Of a stretch of 64,000 nt of DNA, positions 53,489-62,535 are shown piece after piece (position 1 is the stretch's first letter; each line of letters begins with the position of its first letter). The stretch is from Lysinibacillus sp. FSL M8-0337 (GTDB taxonomy: Bacteria > Bacillota > Bacilli > Bacillales_A > Planococcaceae), in contig NZ_CP151996.1 in the NCBI RefSeq assembly GCF_038593855.1, forward strand, positions 124,001-188,000, given 5' to 3'. The notes below the pieces were generated by a model. The model was not told where the DNA came from and ran no database searches. It worked only from the letters and a program-made list of their open reading frames with translations. The position numbers and the translations under genes are program-made.

Positions 53489-55933
53489 GTGAGTCGTATT
53501 CGATACAAAAAAAATAAAGGATCAAGCTTATTGCTCATTTTAATTGCATTGGCGCTATGCTTAGCGCCAATGTCTAACGCCTCAGCAGCACAAAATGACT
53601 TAGGTTCTTTTAATAATGCTAGTAATATAGAGGATATGAAATCCGCAATGCTGAAAGATTGGAATGTATTACACTATACAGCGGGTGCACATCAATTGTA
53701 TTTAAATTTCAAATTAGCGGATCAGAATGAATTAGCCAATTGGATGATAGAGAAGCGTCCACAAGCTGGTTATAATTCAATTACTTTGTTAAGACAGACC
53801 TATTTAAATGCTCTCACAGCTCGTTCATTTTTAATAAATGTCAATAGTGCTGCTGATGCTTTTGAGTTATGGACAGTATTTGAAGAAGAAACACAGTTGG
53901 ACTTGAATGACTACAATTTGTTAACTACGGAAGAACAAGATGAAGTGTGTAAACAATTGCTTCAAGTTCGACCTACTGAAGGTTTTGATAAAATAGAAAT
54001 GTTACAAACTGAAATCAATACCATACTTTATCAAGTGCTGTCGAATAAAGTGCAAAACGATAAAAGTTCCTTGGCAGTGTTATATAGCGCAGGGGATTCA
54101 GCAACATCAGTCACACAAAAACTTACATTACCGACTGTAGGTATGAATGGCACAACAATTAGTTGGTCATCCAATAAGTCTGACATTATAGCGAATGATG
54201 GCAAGGTGACTCGACCGACTGCATTGCAGGGTAATCAAACAGTTATGTTAACGGCTACTATTTCAAAAGGAAATGTAACAGAATCGAAAACATTCACAAT
54301 TATTGTGAAAGCTTTATCAAATTCTACAAATGCGAATTTGAAAAATTTAACGATTTCAAGCGGTACATTAAGCCCTGCCTTTAACAAAGATATAAAAACA
54401 TATACAGCAAAAGTTTCTGCTGGAGTAGATAGTGTCATCATTACACCGACCGTAGAAGATAGCAAATCCACAGTTACTGTAAACGGAACATTAGCTACAC
54501 AGCCTGTAAAACTAGCAATAGGTTTAAATACAATTTCTGTGATGGTAACAGCTGTTGATGGAGCATATCAGCAGTACACCATTGTAATTTCAAAGGAAGC
54601 GCCTCCTGCTACAAGTGATAGTAACAATAGCTCTGACATACCAAGCACAACGCCGACACCAGATCCGGCACCGACAGATGCAGCAATTATTATCGTCAAC
54701 GGCGAAGAGATGTCACTTGGTAAGGCTATAAAATCGACAGTTAATAATCAGAAGGTGATTACACTGCTGGCGGATTCAGCGAAACTTCAAGAAAAGCTAC
54801 AAACTTCAGGGAATCACGCTATCATAACGATTCCTATTAGTGACACCAATGCAGACATGATTATCGGTGAACTAGATGGTGAAATCGTGAAAACTATGGA
54901 GAATAAGCAGGCAACAATTGTCGTCCAAACACCGACAGCCTCTTATAAATTACCAGCCCAACAAATTAATATTGATGCCATCTCGCAACAATTAGGCGCA
55001 ACAGTTGCTCTAAAAGATATTAAAATTCGTATAGAGCTTGCTAAAGTAACGGCAGAAGCAGCACATATAGTAGATACTACCGCAAATGAACAGAATTTCT
55101 CTTTAGTGACAAAGCCAATTGACTTTAAAGTGACTTATACATTTGGAAACACTACAGGTGAAATAAGTAAATTTAACACCTATATAGAACGTACGATTGC
55201 ACTTCCAAACGATACGGATTTAAGCAAAATCACAACAGGTGTTGTCGTGAGACCGGATGGCACAACTTACCACGTGCCAACGAAAGTTGTTCAAAAAGAA
55301 GGAAAGTACTATGCAGTAATCAATAGTTTAACAAATAGTTTATATACTGTTGTATGGCATCCTGTTGCATTTAATGATGTAACAACCCATTGGGCAAAGG
55401 ATAGCATTAATAATCTTGGCTCTCGCTTCATTATTGATGGCACGAGTAATGGTGTATTTGAACCAAATAAAGATATTACACGTTCGCAATTTGTTGCCAT
55501 AATGGTGCGCGGCTTAGGGTTGAAGCCAAGTGAAGGTACAATCAAATATAGTGACGTTGCACAAGATGCATGGTACGCGCACTATTTAAATACAGCTACA
55601 GAATATAATTTAATTCAAGGCTATAGTAACGGCAAATTTGGACCAAATGATAAAATAACACGTCAGCAAGCGATGACGATTTTAGCCAGAGCATTGTCTC
55701 TAACGGATATCAATACAGATATCACAGAGGAAGAAGTTAATACAATTTTAGCGCCATTTAGTGACAATCAAAAAATTGCCGATGATGCAAAACGTTACAT
55801 AGCCCTATCAGTGAAAACAGGCCTTGTGACAGGAAGAAGCAATCAAATAGTAGCCCCAACAGATAATATTACACGTGCAGAGGTTGCAGTAATAATCGAG
55901 CGCTTCCTAAAAACTTCAAAGTTAATTGATTAA
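53489..55933 (+). CDS. S-layer-homology surface protein with Ig-like domains
   Basis: 814 residues. Signal peptide to about residue 34; a helical region (~35-190) with two related ~80-residue segments; a Big_5-type Ig domain (~195-275); a cadherin-like beta domain (~282-367, NLTISSGTLSPAFNKDIKTY); a Ser/Pro/Thr linker; an unnamed domain; then three SLH motifs (~627-812: THWAKDSINNLGSRFIIDG; AWYAHYLNTATEYNLIQGY; AKRYIALSVKTGLVTGR) that bind wall polysaccharide. The GTG start at 53489 has a poor ribosome site, as if coupled to the preceding gene. Confidence 0.9.
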   Translation: MSRIRYKKNKGSSLLLILIALALCLAPMSNASAAQNDLGSFNNASNIEDMKSAMLKDWNVLHYTAGAHQLYLNFKLADQNELANWMIEKRPQAGYNSITLLRQTYLNALTARSFLINVNSAADAFELWTVFEEETQLDLNDYNLLTTEEQDEVCKQLLQVRPTEGFDKIEMLQTEINTILYQVLSNKVQNDKSSLAVLYSAGDSATSVTQKLTLPTVGMNGTTISWSSNKSDIIANDGKVTRPTALQGNQTVMLTATISKGNVTESKTFTIIVKALSNSTNANLKNLTISSGTLSPAFNKDIKTYTAKVSAGVDSVIITPTVEDSKSTVTVNGTLATQPVKLAIGLNTISVMVTAVDGAYQQYTIVISKEAPPATSDSNNSSDIPSTTPTPDPAPTDAAIIIVNGEEMSLGKAIKSTVNNQKVITLLADSAKLQEKLQTSGNHAIITIPISDTNADMIIGELDGEIVKTMENKQATIVVQTPTASYKLPAQQINIDAISQQLGATVALKDIKIRIELAKVTAEAAHIVDTTANEQNFSLVTKPIDFKVTYTFGNTTGEISKFNTYIERTIALPNDTDLSKITTGVVVRPDGTTYHVPTKVVQKEGKYYAVINSLTNSLYTVVWHPVAFNDVTTHWAKDSINNLGSRFIIDGTSNGVFEPNKDITRSQFVAIMVRGLGLKPSEGTIKYSDVAQDAWYAHYLNTATEYNLIQGYSNGKFGPNDKITRQQAMTILARALSLTDINTDITEEEVNTILAPFSDNQKIADDAKRYIALSVKTGLVTGRSNQIVAPTDNITRAEVAVIIERFLKTSKLID

Positions 55934-55952
55934 AAAAATTAAGCCATTATAC

Positions 55953-55992
55953 AACAAGCCTCGCAAAGCAGTTTTGCTTTGCGAGGCTTGTT
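55953..55992. terminator. Strong hairpin between convergent SLH and AlaX genes
   Basis: AACAAGCCTCGCAAAGCA (55953-55970) pairs perfectly over 18 bp with 55975-55992. T runs are short on both sides. It probably terminates both genes. Confidence 0.8.
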
Positions 55993-56005
55993 ACTGTATA
56001 CAGAT

Positions 56006-57190
56006 TTATTGTAGCGCATCTTGCATAGCAGTGAGCAGTTGTTCGCAAGTAATTATGCGCTCACCACCGCCTTGCACCATCTGATCGCTACCACCACCCT
56101 TACCATTAATAAATGGTAAAGCTTTTGCAGCAAGCTCTTTCATGCTAGCTTCTACTTGTGTACCACGAGCAGCAACAAATTGTAATTTATCTTCATTTTC
56201 TGAAACGAGTAGGGCAATAACATCAGCACGTTCAGCAATAATAAAACGAGCTAATTTTTGGAGCTCTTGTATCGTGCGATTATGAAAAGCAGTAGCGATA
56301 ATATGTGTATCACTAGAAGCTAATGCTTTTGCCTCAAAAGCAAGCAATTCTTCTCTTGCGGCTACAAGCGCTTTTTCTGTCGTTTTTTGGCTTGCTAAAA
56401 GCTTTGTAAGTGCAGTTGCTGCTTCGGTTTCAGGCACACTTAACTGCCTTGCCACGTCCGCCAGTACGGTTTTTCGCATTGCTAGCTCTGCTAAAACTCG
56501 CCCTCCGCATACAAAGGAGACACGCACATTTCCTTTCATTTTTTCTGTCCCTAGAATTTTAATTGCGCTAACTTGTCCAGTAGATGTCGGGTGTGTACCG
56601 CCGCAGCCATTGTAGTCGAAATCAGGGATGATGACTAATCGAATATCTCCTGTGACAGCTACCTCTTTACGCAAGTTATAGTCAACAAGTTGCTGTTCGG
56701 TAATCCATTTTGTTTCTATTGGACGGTTTTCTAAAATAATATCATTTGCCCGAGCTTCAGCCGCCGCAAGCTGTTCGTTTGATAATGAATCTACAGCAAT
56801 ATCTATCGTAACTTGCTCACTACCGAGGTGAAAGCTTACGGTTGGTGCATCAAAAAGTTCGACAAATGCTGCTGTTAAAATATGCTGTCCAGCGTGCTGT
56901 TGCATATGATCGAATCTGCGTTTCCAGTTCAATTTGCCATGTACTTCACCAGAGAAATTGGAAGCTTCACCTTCGATATAGTGGCGAATTTCATCGTCAA
57001 TTTTTTCGACATCGATTACGTTAGTATTGTTTAAAGTACCTGTATCATGTGGTTGACCACCACCTGTTGGGTAAAAGGCGGTATTAGAAAGCACAACGTA
57101 CTGGCGTCCATCAGGCTCACTACCAGTATGTACAACCGTTGCTGTAAATTCTTGTTGCATAGCGTTTTGATAATATAGTAGCTCTTTCAT
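56006..57190 (-). CDS. alaX: Alanyl-tRNA editing protein (AlaX, long form)
   Basis: 394 residues. An editing domain homologous to the AlaRS C-terminal half: zinc ligands in FDHMQQHAGQHILTAAF (HxxxH) and CGGTHPTSTG. The N-terminal SNTAFYPTGGGQPHDTG is typical. A C-terminal DHHA1-like domain ends FINGKGGGSDQMVQGGG. It hydrolyses Ser- or Gly-mischarged tRNA-Ala in trans. AAGGAGG precedes the ATG. A single gene; no AlaRS aminoacylation domain is present and nothing is truncated. Confidence 0.93.
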   Translation of the reverse strand: MKELLYYQNAMQQEFTATVVHTGSEPDGRQYVVLSNTAFYPTGGGQPHDTGTLNNTNVIDVEKIDDEIRHYIEGEASNFSGEVHGKLNWKRRFDHMQQHAGQHILTAAFVELFDAPTVSFHLGSEQVTIDIAVDSLSNEQLAAAEARANDIILENRPIETKWITEQQLVDYNLRKEVAVTGDIRLVIIPDFDYNGCGGTHPTSTGQVSAIKILGTEKMKGNVRVSFVCGGRVLAELAMRKTVLADVARQLSVPETEAATALTKLLASQKTTEKALVAAREELLAFEAKALASSDTHIIATAFHNRTIQELQKLARFIIAERADVIALLVSENEDKLQFVAARGTQVEASMKELAAKALPFINGKGGGSDQMVQGGGERIITCEQLLTAMQDALQ

Positions 57191-57395
57191 TAAAAAGCCT
57201 CCTTTATGTAATAAGTATGTAGCTTGTCAAATGTTAACTTTTAGCTAACTTGAATTGCTGAAAAAAGCAGAAGGCTAAAAGTTTTATTTTATTGTGGCAT
57301 AATTGCATGGAGGTGTATACAGGTTTTCTAGTTGACCCATGCTGAAATTGATTTATTATAGAAAAGAATAGGTAAAGATAAAGGAGTTAGTATAA

Positions 57396-57683
57396 ATGGA
57401 TATTACACAATTCTCGATGGAAGAAATTTTAGATCCGACGAATATTATTGAAGGTAAACGTTTTGAATTTATTTTAGATGTGGACATTGACGAAGAGGAT
57501 GAGCTATACCATGAAGCAGGTATTGAAATTCGTGTTTTAATTGGTGAAAAAGAAGGGGCTCCATTTATTCTAAATTATTTCATTATGGAAAAGGCAAAGG
57601 GAGAGTATTTAGACTTTGCACTGGAAGAGGATGAATTAGAAGAAATTTTAACGTTCTGCAAAGAAGAAATAACAAAAGCCTAA
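57396..57683 (+). CDS. Small acidic conserved protein (DUF6509-like)
   Basis: 95 residues, strongly acidic (VDIDEEDELYHEAG; FALEEDELEEILTFCKEE), no signal or membrane part. It resembles a Bacillaceae family of unknown function that I believe is DUF6509, from the pattern EILDPTNIIEGKRFEFILDVDIDEEDELY. The ribosome site is AAAGGAGT. A monocistronic gene with its own terminator. The 57191-57395 gap before it shows only an AT-rich promoter region. Confidence 0.7.
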   Translation: MDITQFSMEEILDPTNIIEGKRFEFILDVDIDEEDELYHEAGIEIRVLIGEKEGAPFILNYFIMEKAKGEYLDFALEEDELEEILTFCKEEITKA

Positions 57684-57689
57684 GTATGC

Positions 57690-57734
57690 AAAACAGGTAG
57701 AGAAAAACAATTGTTTTTCTTTACCTGTTTTTTT
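57690..57734 (+). terminator. Terminator after the small acidic protein
   Basis: AACAGGTA...AAAAACA pairs with TTTTTCTTTACCTGTT, followed by TTTTT. Confidence 0.88.
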
Positions 57735-57891
57735 GTCACGATATTTTAGAAAATGGTAGTACTGGAAACGTGCATTTGTATTTCGCTTTTTGTTAACATT
57801 GATTTATAAAGTCGCTGTCAGTGGCGGAATACGCATCTATATATGAACTAGTATGTAGAATTAGTGATAGATAAATAAGGGGGCTCGTAGG

Positions 57892-59226
57892 ATGAAGTTC
57901 GTAATCATTGGGGGAGATGCGGCGGGGATGTCAGCCGCTATGGAGATTTATAGAAATGTACCAGGAGCAGAAATTACCTCTTTAGAGCGTGGATTTATTT
58001 ATTCATATGGACAATGTGGATTACCTTATGTAGTAGATGGTCGGATTTCATCGACAAAACGCCTAATCGCGCGAGATGTGGAAACGTTCCGTGATAAATA
58101 TGGGATTGATGCGCGTGTTGGACATGAGGTCGAGCGCATCGATGTGGAGAACCAGCTTGTTACGGGTACGCAATTTTCAGGCGAACCATTCGAAATTGCT
58201 TATGATAAGCTTCTGATCGCTACTGGAGCGGATCCAATAATGCCCGTTAAGAAAGGTGCGGAATTAGCTGGCATTCATAAAATTAAAACAATTCCTGGAT
58301 TAGAAGATTTATTGGCCGATTTATCGCCAACTATCGAACAGGTGACCATTCTTGGTGGAGGCTATATCGGACTTGAAATGGCCGAAACGATTCATGCATG
58401 TAATAAAAAAGTTCGACTGATTCAACGAGGCAGTCAAGTTGCCAATATTTTAGATGAAGAACTAGCAAAGCATGTTCATGATGAGGCGAAAAAACAAGGT
58501 ATAGAGCTTCTATTAAATACGCATGTTGAAGGCTTTGAAGGCTCTTCGCGAGTTGAACGAATCATTACAAATAATGGCGTGTTAGAGACGGATTTAGTAA
58601 TTGTCGCTGCTGGCATAAAACCAAACACACAATTTTTAGATGGGACAAACATTGCACTAGCTAAAAATGGAGCCATCGTTGTGAATCGCCATTTAGAGAC
58701 GTCGGTTGAGAATATTTATGCGGCTGGAGATTGTGCAACCCATTTTCATATTGTAAAGGAACGCTTAGATTATATACCTCTTGGAACGACAGCAAATAAG
58801 CAGGGGCGCTTAGCTGGGCTTAATATGTCTGGAAAGTTTGCACCGTTTCGGGGCATTGTCGGCACTTCTATAATGAAATTTTTTGATTTGACAATCGCTA
58901 CTACAGGCATCAATGAAAATACGGCCAAAAAGCTTGGGTTCGATTACGAAGCATATAAATTTTCAGCACGTCATATTGCAGGTTACTACCCAGGCGCACA
59001 ACGGATGTATATTAAAATCGTTGTCCAAAAGAGAGATCAGCAACTGTTAGGTGCACAAATCGTTGGACCTGCTGGTGTAGATAAACGCATTGATGTTTTT
59101 GCTACCGCTTTATACAATAAAATGACATTACCGGACTTACTCGATTTAGATTTAGCGTATGCACCACCTTTCAATGGGGTATGGGATCCATTACAGCAAG
59201 CTGCAAGAATGAATGGACGGATATAG
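57892..59226 (+). CDS. CoA-disulfide reductase-like FAD/NAD(P)-dependent oxidoreductase
   Basis: 444 residues. FAD loop FVIIGGDAAGMSAAMEIYR; single active-site cysteine Cys42 in YGQCGLPYVVDG; NAD(P) loop VTILGGGYIGLEMAETIHA; FAD motif NIYAAGDCATHFH; C-terminal LAYAPPFNGVWDPLQQAA with the conserved tyrosine of CoADR/Nox enzymes. It reduces CoA disulfide or, in relatives, CoA persulfide. There is no rhodanese tail. The ATG at 57892 has AAGGGGGC. A link with the CstR-like repressor at 13663 is possible but the genes are far apart. Confidence 0.88.
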   Translation: MKFVIIGGDAAGMSAAMEIYRNVPGAEITSLERGFIYSYGQCGLPYVVDGRISSTKRLIARDVETFRDKYGIDARVGHEVERIDVENQLVTGTQFSGEPFEIAYDKLLIATGADPIMPVKKGAELAGIHKIKTIPGLEDLLADLSPTIEQVTILGGGYIGLEMAETIHACNKKVRLIQRGSQVANILDEELAKHVHDEAKKQGIELLLNTHVEGFEGSSRVERIITNNGVLETDLVIVAAGIKPNTQFLDGTNIALAKNGAIVVNRHLETSVENIYAAGDCATHFHIVKERLDYIPLGTTANKQGRLAGLNMSGKFAPFRGIVGTSIMKFFDLTIATTGINENTAKKLGFDYEAYKFSARHIAGYYPGAQRMYIKIVVQKRDQQLLGAQIVGPAGVDKRIDVFATALYNKMTLPDLLDLDLAYAPPFNGVWDPLQQAARMNGRI

Positions 59227-59251
59227 TAAATAGTTAGCGATGAAAGTGTGA

Positions 59252-59356
59252 ATACCCGCGAAGTAGAGAGTGATACCCGCGGAAAAGGTATGAATACCCG
59301 CGAAGTAGAGAGAAATACCCGCGAAATAGAATACAATACCCGCGAACAGATGAATA
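59252..59356. repeat. 21-bp minisatellite, five units
   Basis: Five exact-length 21-bp units, each beginning ATACCCGCG: starts at 59252, 59273, 59294, 59315 and 59336. The first 9 bases are invariant; the remaining 12 vary. Because the period is a multiple of three, the reverse strand reads as a false heptapeptide repeat (LYFAGIH-like). Intergenic, between the CoADR gene and its terminator. Confidence 0.9.
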
Positions 59357-59371
59357 CAACGTAAACAAAAC

Positions 59372-59408
59372 AAAGGATTCATGCACATTTTGTGTATGAA
59401 TCCTTTTT
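59372..59408 (+). terminator. Terminator after the CoA-disulfide reductase gene
   Basis: AAAGGATTCAT (59372-59382) pairs with ATGAATCCTTT (59397-59407), then T. The 21-bp minisatellite lies in the transcribed 3' region before it. Confidence 0.88.
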
Positions 59409-59499
59409 GTGCTGTATAAAGTTAAGGTTGCTGTAAGCTTGCGACAATTTTGCTGTAAGTTTGGGGTCGTATACTGTAATCAGAAAGAGGTGAGCGTAT

Positions 59500-60267
59500 A
59501 TGACGCCATTATTAAAAGTAAAAAATGTAGGTAAAACATATGGCAAAGGCGCGAATACATTTACAGCGCTAGCGAATATAACATTTGATGTAGCACAAGG
59601 TGAGTTTGTTGGTGTAATGGGGCCTTCTGGGGCAGGGAAATCGACGCTTTTAAATGTATTAGCAACCATTGATACGCCAACAACGGGTGATATTGTAATA
59701 GGTAATACAAATTTAGCGCATATGAAAGATACGCAGTTAGCAGATTTTCGTCGTGATAATTTAGGGTTTATCTTCCAAGATTACAATTTGCTCGATTCAT
59801 TAACAGTGCGTGAAAATATTGTACTACCACTTGCCATTGCAAAGGTACCTCAGAAAGAAATTGCTACAAGGGTAGAGCGTATTGCACAGTTGTTTGGTAT
59901 TAGTAAGCTACTCGATAAATACCCTTACCAAATTTCAGGTGGTCAAAAGCAAAGAACAGCATCATCTCGTGCATTAGTAACAGCGCCAAAGCTTATTTTC
60001 GCTGATGAACCAACAGGAGCACTCGATTCAAAATCAGCGACAGATTTACTTGAAAGTTTAAGTGATTTGAATCAATCCCATGCTGCAACTATCATGATGG
60101 TGACACACGATGCGTTTGCAGCAAGCTTCTGTCAACGCATTCTCTTTATACAAGATGGGCAGCTTTCCAAGGAAATTCATCGTGGGATACAAACGAGAAA
60201 GCAGTTTTTCCAAGAGATATTACAGGTGCTTGCAGGCATCGGAGGTGGAGTAAATGACGTTATTTAG
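59500..60267 (+). CDS. BceA/YxdL-type ABC transporter ATPase
   Basis: 255 residues: Walker A GPSGAGKSTLLNVLATID, Q-loop FIFQDYNLLDSLTVREN, signature ISGGQKQRTASSRALVTAP, Walker B LIFADEPTGALDSKS and switch VTHDAFAA. It belongs to the MacB/BceA group of peptide-antibiotic detoxification or sensing modules. Overlaps the permease gene by 14 bases. Ribosome site AGAGGTGAGC. Confidence 0.93.
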   Translation: MTPLLKVKNVGKTYGKGANTFTALANITFDVAQGEFVGVMGPSGAGKSTLLNVLATIDTPTTGDIVIGNTNLAHMKDTQLADFRRDNLGFIFQDYNLLDSLTVRENIVLPLAIAKVPQKEIATRVERIAQLFGISKLLDKYPYQISGGQKQRTASSRALVTAPKLIFADEPTGALDSKSATDLLESLSDLNQSHAATIMMVTHDAFAASFCQRILFIQDGQLSKEIHRGIQTRKQFFQEILQVLAGIGGGVNDVI

Positions 60268-62122
60268 CTTGGCGCGCAAAAATATTCAGCGCAATTTGTC
60301 GAATTATTTTTTATACATCGCTTCGATGGTGTTTAGCATCGTCATTTACTTTACATTTGTCACGTTAAAATACAATGATGAGCTTGCGGCTTCAACAAAT
60401 ATGTCGCAACAAATTAAAGGACTGATGAGTGCATCGTCGATTGTACTTTTATTTTTCATTGTGATTTTTATCGCGTATTCCAATTCGTTTTTTATGAAGA
60501 AGCGAAAAAAAGAAGTGGCACTCTATTCACTATTAGGTGTACGTAAGCAAAAAATTGGATTAATGCTCTTTTTTGAGAACTTAGTAATTGGGCTTTTATC
60601 ATTGATTTTAGGCATTGTACTAGGCTTTTTTATGTCAAAGGTGCTATTAACAATTTTAGTGCGACTGATGGGCTATCAAGTCGTAGCAAATTTAACATTT
60701 ACACCAGAAGCAGTGCTTCAAACAGCAGGGATTTTTGCGGTGTTATTCTTATTTACTTCCTTACAGGGCTACAGAGTTATCTATCAATTTAAACTAATCG
60801 ATTTGTTTCATGCAGAGAAGCAAGGGGAGAAAATTCCCCGTGCATCCCTTTTGGCAGCAATACTAGGCACAGTGTTTATTAGCTTTAGTTATTACACGGC
60901 CTCTACAGATATTTTCACAAGCTCTATTTGGAAACTATTCACGATTCTTGGTACACCACTTCTAGTAATTGGTATGACAATTACAGGGACATACTTATTG
61001 TTCCATAGTGTCAGCGTGTTTGTGCTGACGGCGCTGAAAAACGCTACCTCATGGTCGTGGAGAGGGCTAAATTTAATAGGTGTTTCACAGCTACTGTATC
61101 GTATACGTGCAAATGCTAAATCGTTGTCTATCATCGCGATTCTAAGCGCTACAACGATTACGGCAGGTGGTGGCGTTTTTGGAATGTACTACAATACCGA
61201 AGCATCAGTGCGTCTTGTGTCACCAAACACATTTATGTGGAAAGGTGAAGCAGTAGAGTTTGACCAACAGAACGTCTTATACAATGAAACGATTGATGCC
61301 AAAAATTTACGTGTCGATAATGAATTTGCTTTTTTTGAATATACATTATTGAAGGAATCGGATTACAATCGTTTAGCGACATTACAAGATACAAATCGTG
61401 AACTGCATATAGCAGATGGTTCAGCTATACTACTTGATGTTAATTTTGATGAACGTTTTTCACATGACTTTACCGGTGAACACTTTAAATTGCAGAGTGG
61501 GGAATCCTTTTATATCGACAAAATGTACACAGATAGTGTGCTAAACTTTATGTCAGCTGGTACGGTGCTTGTCGTAAACGACCAAACATTTGATACGACG
61601 AATGCCGAAGCGGTAACGATGCAGGTTGTTGGCATGGAGAATGATTTGAAGCAGCAACGTGTGTCTAAAGAAATTTATGAACAACTATCAACGGAGCAAC
61701 AAGAGTGGTTTTCAAGTGTTCCGCAAAGCTACGAGGATGGTTTAGGTACAGTCGGCTCATTACTATTTGTAGGCAGTTTTTTAGGGCTTGTATTTTTAGC
61801 AGCTACCGGCAGTATTATTTACTTTAAAGTGCTAACAGAGGCAGAAGAAGATCAGGCGAAGTATGCAGTATTAAATAAAATCGGTGTGAATAGTAAGCAA
61901 ATATTGAGGACTGTTGCGGGACAGGTTGCCGTTATATTTGGTGCTCCACTTGTGGTTGGTATTGTACACAGTGCTTTCGCGCTGCTAGCATTTTCACAAT
62001 TATTTAATATGGATATAACGAAGCCTGTACTATTATGGATGATTGCTTATTCAGTAATTTACGGCTTGTATTATCTCTTTACTGTACGGTCGTTTTATAA
62101 AATTGTGAGACAGGGGAATTAA
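60254..62122 (+). CDS. BceB/YxdM-type ABC permease
   Basis: 622 residues, about ten membrane helices, two FtsX-like domains (first near residues 60-200, last at the C-terminus). A large extracellular loop of about 200 residues lies between helices 7 and 8 (INYNTEAS-like YNTEASVRLVSPNTFMWKG to EEWFSS-like QQEWFSSVPQ), the hallmark of BceB antibiotic transporters. Partner of the ATPase at 59500. YxeA follows after one base, matching the Bacillus yxdLM-yxeA order. Confidence 0.92.
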   Translation: MTLFSLARKNIQRNLSNYFLYIASMVFSIVIYFTFVTLKYNDELAASTNMSQQIKGLMSASSIVLLFFIVIFIAYSNSFFMKKRKKEVALYSLLGVRKQKIGLMLFFENLVIGLLSLILGIVLGFFMSKVLLTILVRLMGYQVVANLTFTPEAVLQTAGIFAVLFLFTSLQGYRVIYQFKLIDLFHAEKQGEKIPRASLLAAILGTVFISFSYYTASTDIFTSSIWKLFTILGTPLLVIGMTITGTYLLFHSVSVFVLTALKNATSWSWRGLNLIGVSQLLYRIRANAKSLSIIAILSATTITAGGGVFGMYYNTEASVRLVSPNTFMWKGEAVEFDQQNVLYNETIDAKNLRVDNEFAFFEYTLLKESDYNRLATLQDTNRELHIADGSAILLDVNFDERFSHDFTGEHFKLQSGESFYIDKMYTDSVLNFMSAGTVLVVNDQTFDTTNAEAVTMQVVGMENDLKQQRVSKEIYEQLSTEQQEWFSSVPQSYEDGLGTVGSLLFVGSFLGLVFLAATGSIIYFKVLTEAEEDQAKYAVLNKIGVNSKQILRTVAGQVAVIFGAPLVVGIVHSAFALLAFSQLFNMDITKPVLLWMIAYSVIYGLYYLFTVRSFYKIVRQGN

Positions 62123-62123
62123 T

Positions 62124-62483
62124 ATGAAAAAGATGTTTATCAGTATTGGGGCATTGTTTATTTTGTTTGTGGCAGGTCTAAGTGTACTTATGACTGTAGA
62201 CTTTAATCGTTTAAATAAAGATACTTACTATGTGCATATCACAGCGGATGGAAAATTGGAAGAATATAAGGCTGATGATGGACAAATACTCCAAACGTAT
62301 TGGTATGAGCTACCAGCATTTAAAGAAAACGGAGAAGAGATGACATTGAAATTTTCTGCACAAAAAAATCTGCGTCTGGACGCTTATTTGAAGCTTTACG
62401 TGAAAAAAGAAAATGAAGTGACGTCTTATGATGAAATACAATTTGACGATATGCCAGCAAAAGTGCAGGCTCAAATGAAATAA
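62124..62483 (+). CDS. yxeA: YxeA-family (DUF1093) protein
   Basis: 119 residues: an N-terminal membrane helix or signal (MFISIGALFILFVAGLSVLM) and a small soluble domain with NRLNKDTYYVHI, YWYELPAF and DAYLKLYVKKENEVTSYDEI. In Bacillus YxeA is coexpressed with the YxdLM transporter and its function is unknown. It begins one base after the permease stop and ends the operon. Confidence 0.88.
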   Translation: MKKMFISIGALFILFVAGLSVLMTVDFNRLNKDTYYVHITADGKLEEYKADDGQILQTYWYELPAFKENGEEMTLKFSAQKNLRLDAYLKLYVKKENEVTSYDEIQFDDMPAKVQAQMK

Positions 62484-62487
62484 TAGA

Positions 62488-62524
62488 GAGGAGCAGTCCA
62501 TAATATGAGGACTGCTCTTCTTAT
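62488..62524. terminator. Hairpin between yxeA and the kinase gene
   Basis: AGGAGCAGTCC pairs with GGACTGCTCTT around ATAATATGA. It lies between convergent genes and runs into TTCTTATATTTT on the + strand. Confidence 0.8.
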
Positions 62525-62535
62525 ATTTTGGTAGT

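Noticed and set aside
59252-59356. Possible CRISPR array
   Set aside because: The constant part is only about 9 bp, spacing is 12 bp, and no cas genes are near.
59191-59388. Reverse-strand frame reading as a FAGI-type heptapeptide repeat
   Set aside because: It is the translation of the 21-bp DNA minisatellite; there is no ribosome site and it overlaps the terminator.
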